Below are positions 23,445 to 28,937 of a stretch of 28,937 bases of DNA, piece by piece. Made by a program: the position numbers and the translations under genes. Source of the stretch: Faecalicoccus sp. GTDB taxonomy: Bacteria; Bacillota_I; Bacilli_A; Erysipelotrichales; Erysipelotrichaceae. Under the pieces are notes generated by a model that saw only the letters and a list, made by a program, of their open reading frames with translations, did no database searches and was not told where the DNA came from. How positions within the stretch are numbered: the first letter of the stretch is position 1; every line of letters starts with the position of its first letter. The stretch lies in the NCBI GenBank assembly GCA_017941505.1, contig JAGAWH010000028.1, positions 1-28,937 on the forward strand, in the 5' to 3' direction.

Positions 23445-24649
23445 TATACATACTCCTTCTGTTTCATTTCTTCGCCCGTTAATCCTTCCTGGGCTAACAT
23501 TGAATTCAATACGGAAATATCTGAGGCGATATCCATAGATTGATCCTGGTATAAATTATCGAATAAGCGCTCAAACGCTTTGTTGAGCGTTCCAATCGTC
23601 TCTTCGATTTCCTTGATTGATTTTAAGATATTTTCACCCTGCACCGGCTGTGTTGATAATTTGCGGTAGGAATCCAGCAGATTCATCGTTGTCGGTAAAT
23701 AGTATTTCATTAGTTTAGCGGTTTCTCCGGCACTTTCCGGATGCTCCTCTACATAGGTAAAAATTTTATTTAAAATCAATTCCATCTTATCCAATTCATC
23801 AGATACTTTTGTATCCAATATCAGATCGTTATAGTGATGCAGCTGTCGGATATAATCCTGACCCTGACTAACCAGTTCGCTGACCTCATTTTTCTCCTGG
23901 TCAACCTTTGCCTGTGACTTGAGCGGCTGGTCGGATGCAGGAACCGGAGGAAGATTGGCATAATGTTGGTACATCTCATTGGATGTAAAGAAATATTTTT
24001 TATCCAGCGATAGATGACCTTCCTCATACATATTTTTTGAGAGCATCTCCAACAGATCCTTGGCAACAGTTTCTTCATCCTGCTCAGTAAATTTTGCCAG
24101 CTCAGCTATCGTGATAAACTGCTTATTCCCCATCGCAAGCTGATACAAGCGATAACGCTTCACCTTATCCTCAATGGTCTTCCCGTTATACATACGAATC
24201 AATCCCCATATGAGTATCGGCGCAAACAACAAGGAAGCCACAAAGCCAATTGCACCCTGTCCGCTGATAAAATCAATCAAAGCAGCTAACAGCAATGGGA
24301 ATAAAACGATACTTCCGGCAATCGTAAGGACTAATCCGGTAATCTTTTTCAACTTAGCGGTTTTTTCCATTTTAGTAACCGCAGCAGACGATTTTTGAAC
24401 AGCCGGTCTTTGCGGTGCCTGTCTATATCCCGATGCCTGTCTGTTTCTTACATTGGGCTGCGGTCTAGGTCTAGGCGGCGTATTAAACGACCGTTTAAAA
24501 TCATTAACTGTTCTTCCGGCAGTGCGTGTTGCCGCATTCAGTCCGTCTTGAACAGCTTTGTTTAACTGGCTGAAATCCTGCGTATCTACAGCTCGCTGTA
24601 CAGATTCACTGATATTTCTGGCAATATCGGTCCAATCTTGATTTGACAT
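23444..24649 (-). CDS. xpaC: XpaC-family membrane protein
   Basis: 401 residues resembling the '5-bromo-4-chloroindolyl phosphate hydrolysis' XpaC family. An N-terminal helical segment (1-55) is followed by a Pro/Arg/Gln-rich linker (58-85). Two transmembrane helices lie at about 103-127 and 132-153. Next comes a winged-helix-like stretch (YQLAMGNKQFITIAELAKFT), a second linker and a C-terminal helical bundle. The historical name reflects a phenotype; no phosphatase motif is visible. First gene of the xpaC-telA-Nudix unit, with SD AGAGGTG and a TATAAT 22 bases before the ATG. Confidence 0.82.
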   Translation of the reverse strand: MSNQDWTDIARNISESVQRAVDTQDFSQLNKAVQDGLNAATRTAGRTVNDFKRSFNTPPRPRPQPNVRNRQASGYRQAPQRPAVQKSSAAVTKMEKTAKLKKITGLVLTIAGSIVLFPLLLAALIDFISGQGAIGFVASLLFAPILIWGLIRMYNGKTIEDKVKRYRLYQLAMGNKQFITIAELAKFTEQDEETVAKDLLEMLSKNMYEEGHLSLDKKYFFTSNEMYQHYANLPPVPASDQPLKSQAKVDQEKNEVSELVSQGQDYIRQLHHYNDLILDTKVSDELDKMELILNKIFTYVEEHPESAGETAKLMKYYLPTTMNLLDSYRKLSTQPVQGENILKSIKEIEETIGTLNKAFERLFDNLYQDQSMDIASDISVLNSMLAQEGLTGEEMKQKEYV

Positions 24650-24670
24650 TTATTTATACACCTCTGCTAT

Positions 24671-24691
24671 ATTATATGTTCTTTTTAGAAC
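24671..24691 (-). promoter_or_regulatory. Promoter of xpaC with inverted repeat
   Basis: Perfect TATAAT at 24671-24676 on the minus strand; start expected near 24664. The inverted repeat GTTCT-TTTT-AGAAC (24678-24691) fills the spacer just upstream, a possible operator. The -35 is not recognisable. Confidence 0.5.
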
Positions 24692-24729
24692 TTCATACAG
24701 AATTATTATACAACATTTTTTTCAAGGTG

Positions 24730-24738
24730 TGATATGAT
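24730..24738 (+). promoter_or_regulatory. Extended -10 promoter of the cyclophilin gene
   Basis: TGATATGAT (TGn plus TATGAT) with ACAACA 17 bp upstream of the hexamer. Start expected near 24745, 15 nt before the ATG, leaving room for the AAAGGAG ribosome binding site. Confidence 0.6.
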
Positions 24739-24759
24739 TACGCAAAAGGAGTTGAATCC

Positions 24760-25347
24760 ATGAAACATTTTTTTAAATTTTTAACCGCTTTTTTTGTATT
24801 ATGCGGCATATTAACAGGCTGTTCTTCATCCGAAGGTGCGAAATATGATGGATATACAGCCATCATCGAGGTAAAAGACTACGGAACGATTGAATTTAAG
24901 CTCGATGGAACTTACGCACCGAAAGCTGTGGATAATTTTGCGGAACTTGTCAATTCAGGATTTTATGATGGTTTGACTTTTCATAGAATCATGAAAGGAT
25001 TTATGATTCAGGGAGGCGATCCGATCGGCAATGGTACCGGCGGTTCAGAGAAAACTATTGAAGGCGAGTTTGAAGCCAACGGCATCAAAAATGAACTATC
25101 CCATGTCAGAGGTACAGTATCTATGGCAAGATCCAATGACTTTAACAGCGCTTCCAGTCAATTCTTTATCGTTCAGGAAGATTCCCTTTTCCTGGATGGG
25201 CAATACGCCGCTTTTGGAACCGTTACGAAAGGAATGGATGTTGTGGATAAAATCTGTGATGAAGTTCCCGTTTACGATAACAACGGTACTACCTTAAAAT
25301 CAGACCAGCCGGTCATCACTTCTATCACTCTGCGTGCACCAAAGTAG
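24760..25347 (+). CDS. Peptidyl-prolyl cis-trans isomerase lipoprotein (cyclophilin type)
   Basis: 195 residues. The N-terminus is a lipoprotein signal with lipobox ILTGC (Cys21). The cyclophilin domain shows YDGLTFHRIMKGFMIQGGDP with the catalytic Arg, SMARSNDFNSASSQFFIVQ, and FLDGQYAAFGTV. It should fold proline-containing proteins on the outer face of the membrane. AAAGGAG lies before the start; the gene has its own promoter and terminator. Confidence 0.95.
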   Translation: MKHFFKFLTAFFVLCGILTGCSSSEGAKYDGYTAIIEVKDYGTIEFKLDGTYAPKAVDNFAELVNSGFYDGLTFHRIMKGFMIQGGDPIGNGTGGSEKTIEGEFEANGIKNELSHVRGTVSMARSNDFNSASSQFFIVQEDSLFLDGQYAAFGTVTKGMDVVDKICDEVPVYDNNGTTLKSDQPVITSITLRAPK

Positions 25348-25367
25348 GATTAAGTCCTGCTTTTTTT
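25343..25367 (+). terminator. Terminator of the cyclophilin gene
   Basis: AGTAGGA, loop TTAAG, TCCTGCT (7 bp, one G-T pair) followed by TTTTTT. The stop codon lies inside the first arm. Confidence 0.85.
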
Positions 25368-25413
25368 CTATTATAAAATCAGGAAGATTTTAGTGGTTTT
25401 CTGTAAAATCATG

Positions 25414-25419
25414 TATACT
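25414..25419 (+). promoter_or_regulatory. -10 element of the small membrane protein gene
   Basis: TATACT 19 bases before the ATG of the next gene, with no clear -35 at 17 bp. The preceding terminator makes a fresh promoter here likely. Confidence 0.4.
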
Positions 25420-25438
25420 GTAGTCAAAAGGAGACCAA

Positions 25439-25972
25439 ATGATATTACTTAAATGCATTGCCGCCATCATGACATTAATCGGATTTATCTATATAGGCTC
25501 AGCGTTCATAGGGACAGGAGAATTTCGTGCCAGCACGCTCCTTCTATGTCTATATCTGTTTCTATTCGGTCTATATGTACTGGGTGCCGATAATATTTCC
25601 GATGCAGCCCTTACCATCTTACGCATGACTGGACTTGCCATGGTTCTTATCGCCATCCATTGTCTGATCATCCCATTAAAATGCAGAAAAAAAGTTTTGG
25701 CCACTCTGGATTATTCACATACGCTCTATGGTTTCCCTTTTTATACCATTCTCTATGTGAGCTACCGCTATAAAGGCATCATGTATCATGAAATATATTC
25801 CGGACTTACACCTACACGGATCACCGAAAAGTATCACAATCAAAGTTATTACCATATCTGGGTGGATCCATCGCATCCGGACACAGCGGTTCATGACAAA
25901 TCGATATGTCTTCTCTGGGTATTTGTTCTTTTGTTTGGATGTTTATTGATTTTCGGAAAATATACAGTATAG
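25439..25972 (+). CDS. Small membrane protein, DUF3592-like
   Basis: 177 residues with about four transmembrane helices: 1-24, 31-49, 59-80 and a C-terminal one ending at CLLIFGKYTV. Between helices three and four is a soluble beta-rich domain of roughly 75 residues (VLATLDYSHTLYG, YVSYRYKGIMYHE). It ends in HIWVDPSHPDTAVHDKS, resembling the tail of DUF3592-type domains. Function is unknown. Good AAGGAGA site; closed by a strong terminator. Confidence 0.75.
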   Translation: MILLKCIAAIMTLIGFIYIGSAFIGTGEFRASTLLLCLYLFLFGLYVLGADNISDAALTILRMTGLAMVLIAIHCLIIPLKCRKKVLATLDYSHTLYGFPFYTILYVSYRYKGIMYHEIYSGLTPTRITEKYHNQSYYHIWVDPSHPDTAVHDKSICLLWVFVLLFGCLLIFGKYTV

Positions 25973-26001
25973 GCGGGAAATTTTACTTTCCCGCCTTTTT
26001 T
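25972..26001 (+). terminator. Terminator of the small membrane protein gene, embedded in the convergent MazG gene
   Basis: GGCGGGAAA, loop TTTTAC, TTTCCCGCC (perfect 9 bp) then TTTTTT. It starts within the plus-strand stop codon and covers the last codons of the minus-strand MazG gene. On the minus strand it lacks a T tail. Confidence 0.92.
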
Positions 26002-26312
26002 AATTCGGTATATTTAGCTGCATTTCCTTTGGCAAGCTCCACCGGATATTTCTGTTTATTTTTTTCATTTTTATCGCGCAGGATATCCTTAATATCAACG
26101 CCTAAACGGTCTGCCATCAAGATGCAGTAATTCATCACATCCGCTAACTCTTCACAGACATGTGCTTTATCATAATCAGAACTCCATTGGAAGCATTCTA
26201 ACAGCTCCCCGGCTTCAATCGCGATGGATTTGGCCAGATTTTCCTCTGTATGAAATTGCTCCCAATCTCTTTCTTTTGAAAACGCAAGGATTTCTTCTAT
26301 CACTTTCTCCAT
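25983..26312 (-). CDS. MazG-like nucleotide pyrophosphohydrolase
   Basis: 109-residue all-alpha NTP pyrophosphohydrolase of the MazG/iMazG type, which removes non-canonical nucleotides. The metal-binding pattern is visible as EAGELLECFQW followed by EELADVMNY (ExxE...ExxD). It lies 1 bp after the lipoprotein gene, with AAGGTGG before the ATG. The hisE product in this window shares the fold, but this protein lacks HisE-specific context. Confidence 0.88.
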   Translation of the reverse strand: MEKVIEEILAFSKERDWEQFHTEENLAKSIAIEAGELLECFQWSSDYDKAHVCEELADVMNYCILMADRLGVDIKDILRDKNEKNKQKYPVELAKGNAAKYTELKKAGK

Positions 26313-26313
26313 A

Positions 26314-26784
26314 TCAATCCACCTTCTTTATCGTATTAATGACTCTTTGAATGACTTTTTTATCATAATTAGCCGGCGCTATATCGCCAAAATAAATATC
26401 TTCAATGACATCCTTTTCCACCTGGACAAGCAGATGGGTTTCTACGGAACTTTCATCAATGCGATATACAGAAAGAATACATGGATAATCTTCCAACGTA
26501 TATTCCTTATGTTCCATTTCGGTAATCTTCCGTTTTTTATTTTCACCTTGAATTTGTTCCAATGTCTTTTCCAAACCCAGGGTATTTCTTTCCAAGGCTT
26601 CCATTTTGAATATGAGTCCGCTATCCGGATCGGAATAGCGTATCGCATCTTCTAATGGATATTCCAGCCAATTGGCAGGAATCGATAAAGAAAAATAGGC
26701 ATCCTCTATCGTTTTATTTCCGGATTTTGCACATCCTGTAAGAAGCAGGATGAAAACCATAATTATCCAAAACTTTCTTTTCAT
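26314..26784 (-). CDS. Small lipoprotein of unknown function
   Basis: 156 residues from the second of two adjacent ATGs (7 bases after GGAGG); the first, at 26787, overlaps the methyltransferase stop as ATGA and is also possible. A lipoprotein signal ends in LLLTGC. The mature part has a PsbP-like or 'DUF' beta-rich look (FSLSIPANWLEYPLED, SGLIFKMEAL, VETHLLVQVEKDVIEDIYFG), but I cannot name a family. Anchored outside the membrane. Between the RNA methyltransferase and MazG genes. Confidence 0.72.
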   Translation of the reverse strand: MKRKFWIIMVFILLLTGCAKSGNKTIEDAYFSLSIPANWLEYPLEDAIRYSDPDSGLIFKMEALERNTLGLEKTLEQIQGENKKRKITEMEHKEYTLEDYPCILSVYRIDESSVETHLLVQVEKDVIEDIYFGDIAPANYDKKVIQRVINTIKKVD

Positions 26785-28106
26785 CATTCTACCTCCATTT
26801 TCAAAACATGCTGGTTCGATGTTAAACGCAGCCCTTTGGGAATCTTGTTCTTAATGTGTTTACCATCGCTTTTCCCAAAGCCAAACGGTATACCGTTCAT
26901 GCATACAGCTGTATATCCTTTGGAACAGGGTGTATCTAATTCCAAGCCATGCATAAACTTGTCCATATCCGATATATTCACATCGATCTTATGTTTATAA
27001 AAGTCAATCCAATCGGCATTCATATAGAAGGCATGGGCCGGCTCAAAGCGGTTTTTGATCCTTTCTCCCAATAAGATTCCCTGACGTATAACAGGGATCT
27101 TTTTTAACATCAGAAAAGGATGATTCATCGCATAAATATGATCATCACGAATCATATAATTGGCCGGTAAATCCGTCAGCTGTTCTTTTAAAAACGCTTC
27201 TGTGACAGAATCGATGCGATCGCTTTTTAAAACAGGAAGACTTCGTACACTCCCCGTGGTTTTTCTAAGTCTTGCCACAAAGTGACCTTCTCCCTTGTCC
27301 ATAGGGAAAATTCTTTTTACATAAGGATTATCTAATCCCTGCCTGCCATACTTTCGATCGATTTTCTCCAAAACCATATCCGGATATGTTTCTAAAAACC
27401 AGGCAATCACATCTTCGTTTTCTTCTTTGGCATAGGTACAGGTAGAATAGACCAGAACTCCATCCTTTTTTAATGCCTTATAGGCGTGGGTTAGAATTTC
27501 TTTCTGTCTGGCGGCGCAAAACAGGATATTATCAATTGACCAATTAGCCGATGCGGCTTCATGTTTCTTGATCATCCCTTCCCCGGAGCATGGTGCATCC
27601 ACAAGGACTTTATCAAAACATTCGGCCAGCTGATCGCATAATTTTTTCGTTTCAGAATTGGTGATGCACATATTCATGACGCCCATCCTTTCCATATTGG
27701 ATAAAAGAATGCGTGAGCGGCGTGCATCATATTCATTGGAGACTAAAAAGCCATCTTTCAAGGAAGCGGCTATCTGGGTGGATTTTCCGCCCGGAGCTGC
27801 ACATAAGTCAAGTACGATATCATCCGGTTTTACATCTAAGATATCAACAGCTGAGCCGGCACTGGGTTCCTGTAAATAAAAAGCGCCCGCAATATGATAA
27901 GGATGGTTTCCCAGAGAAGATGACACATACCAGCCATCTTTACAGAATGGACTCTTTTCGGTTAATTTCATCTGCGTATCGATATCGTGAATTTTCTTGG
28001 GATTTGCCCGAAGTCCCCGTAATAAATCTCTATCCATGGAAACTAAAAACGCATCGTATTCTTCGGGAATATAGGACTGAATCCTTTCATAAAATAAATT
28101 ATCCAT
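26784..28106 (-). CDS. RsmF/RsmB-type rRNA (cytosine-C5)-methyltransferase
   Basis: 440 residues of the NOL1/NOP2/Sun family, which methylates C5 of cytosine in rRNA with SAM. The SAM site reads LDLCAAPGGKSTQIAASL. The two catalytic cysteines are in VDAPCSGEGM and VYSTCTYAKEEN. The C-terminal extension (about 300-440) ends with a PUA-like region typical of YebU/RsmF-like bacterial members. AAGGAGC precedes the start; it begins 9 bp after the M23 peptidase gene. Target position is not predictable from sequence. Confidence 0.92.
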   Translation of the reverse strand: MDNLFYERIQSYIPEEYDAFLVSMDRDLLRGLRANPKKIHDIDTQMKLTEKSPFCKDGWYVSSSLGNHPYHIAGAFYLQEPSAGSAVDILDVKPDDIVLDLCAAPGGKSTQIAASLKDGFLVSNEYDARRSRILLSNMERMGVMNMCITNSETKKLCDQLAECFDKVLVDAPCSGEGMIKKHEAASANWSIDNILFCAARQKEILTHAYKALKKDGVLVYSTCTYAKEENEDVIAWFLETYPDMVLEKIDRKYGRQGLDNPYVKRIFPMDKGEGHFVARLRKTTGSVRSLPVLKSDRIDSVTEAFLKEQLTDLPANYMIRDDHIYAMNHPFLMLKKIPVIRQGILLGERIKNRFEPAHAFYMNADWIDFYKHKIDVNISDMDKFMHGLELDTPCSKGYTAVCMNGIPFGFGKSDGKHIKNKIPKGLRLTSNQHVLKMEVE

Positions 28107-28115
28107 GTTTGCTCC

Positions 28116-28937
28116 TTAAAATACACTTTCCGGGCGGATCCTTGTCGCCAGAAAGCTCGATGTTGCCGGTGCTGACCATCCGCATCCAAAGGAAAAATCA
28201 GCCGTCTCAGAAAAATAGGCAATCAATTCATCCAGTGAAATGTGGATTTCAAAAACCTCCACATGCGTATGCGGACCCGTAGAATTACCGGAATTTCCCG
28301 TTAATGCCAATACATCGGATTGATGAACCTGCTGCCCGGGATATACATAAATATTAGAAGATAAATGTGCAAAAGTAATGCCATAAAGCTGCTGACCAAC
28401 CATGACAACCATACAAATGGTATTGCCTCCTCCGGCAGGCCATCCGCACCAGTTGCCTAAATATCCGTTATCATCACTCACAGGGGCATCCGCATACAAA
28501 ATTAATCCATTGGCAGGTGCTCTTAGCTCACTGTATAGACCGGCAGCAATATCTAAACCCAAATGCATGCTTCCCCCGGGGATATGACCATGTTCCTGCA
28601 GAAATCATACCATTTGATACGGGCCACATCCAGAAATCACTGGAAGCATCAATCTCTAAACGGCCATCCAAAAGACATGCGATATCGGAATGAACATCAT
28701 TATTTGTCACATGCCCATAAGCAGGAATTTCATCGATATTCTGTATGATATGGCTGTCGTTCACGGTGCCATCCGGATTGAATTCCTCCAGATCACCGGC
28801 ACGTGATTTCAGAACTTCCTGAATATAATCGGCATCTTTTAATTCTCTTTGAGCTTTGTGTACCACATAACGGGCATGATCCCTTTTTAACATCATTTGA
28901 ATATACTCTTCTTCCAAAGTATCTCTGTTTAAGCTCA
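28116..28937 (-). pseudogene. M23 metallopeptidase interrupted by a one-base frameshift (N-terminus beyond window)
   Basis: Upstream frame (28937 to 28528): a charged, probably coiled-coil segment followed by a linker, running into WSYP and then out of frame. Downstream frame (from about 28580 to 28116): MHLGLDIAAG with the HxGxD zinc motif, GNSGNSTGPHTHVEVF with HxH, and C-terminal ATRIRPESVF. Together they form a typical M23 (LytM-like) murein hydrolase or activator. The minus strand reads CCCCGGGGG at 28573-28581. Removing one base restores WSYP-GGS-MHLGLD. It could be a true lesion, a phase-variable or slippery run, or a sequencing error. The frame stays open to the window edge. Confidence 0.85.

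Noticed and set aside
27713..28282. 189-codon plus-strand frame opposite the rRNA methyltransferase
   Set aside because: Opposite a clearly functional gene, with biased composition (many His, Arg, Ser) typical of antisense frames.
28528..28937. Two separate genes instead of one broken M23 peptidase
   Set aside because: Joining the frames by removing one base restores a continuous M23 protein. Neither half is a sensible gene alone.

Overview
The window looks like a chromosomal segment of a low-GC Gram-positive bacterium (Bacillota). The grounds are strong GGAGG-type ribosome binding sites, extended -10 promoters, T-box leader RNAs, the HisZ plus short HisG pair, a MetNIQ importer and an XpaC/TelA pair. 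An Erysipelotrichia-like or clostridial relative is plausible, but the sequence alone does not fix the genus. Nearly all genes lie on the minus strand in tightly packed operons. Only a cyclophilin lipoprotein and a small membrane protein (24.7-26.0 kb) are on the plus strand. I see no rRNA, tRNA, CRISPR array, insertion sequence or prophage.

Layout, left to right; minus-strand operons are transcribed right to left. (1) 1-3.8 kb: glutamate racemase, M18 aminopeptidase, a degenerate HAD protein and thymidylate synthase (cut by the window edge), from an extended -10 promoter. (2) 4.0-11.7 kb: a complete overlapping his operon (hisZ-G-D-C-B-H-A-F-I-E) behind a promoter and a canonical T-box leader with a CAC (His) specifier. 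No histidinol-phosphatase gene is included. (3) 11.7-13.1 kb: aldo/keto reductase and an NTF2-like protein. (4) 13.1-16.0 kb: metQ-metN-metI behind a second T-box leader (ATG specifier), whose tRNA acceptor-reading element is not recognisable. A terminator and a fresh promoter separate metQ from metNI. (5) 16.1-18.0 kb: a Gfo/Idh/MocA oxidoreductase, two small genes of unknown function (one possibly leaderless), and an apparently self-contained structured RNA I cannot assign to a class. (6) 18.0-24.7 kb: a stress-flavoured run reading xpaC, telA, Nudix hydrolase, terminator, zinc-ribbon helical-repeat protein, Sel1-repeat protein, PrxQ/Bcp peroxiredoxin, and a Nudix-SpoT-type HD fusion. (7) 24.7-28.9 kb: the plus-strand cyclophilin and membrane protein, then a minus-strand run of an M23 peptidase broken by a one-base frameshift, an RsmF-type rRNA methyltransferase, a lipoprotein and a MazG-like pyrophosphohydrolase.

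How it fits together: the his and met blocks are both amino-acid supply units sensed through uncharged tRNA, with leaders that are clearly related in layout. The 18-24.7 kb block combines nucleotide clean-up or alarmone-type hydrolases, peroxide removal and envelope-stress-associated proteins. The points most worth a second look are the unclassified RNA near 17.85 kb, the atypical met T-box, the Nudix-HD fusion, the HAD protein lacking its catalytic aspartates, and an EF-hand-like loop inserted in MetQ.
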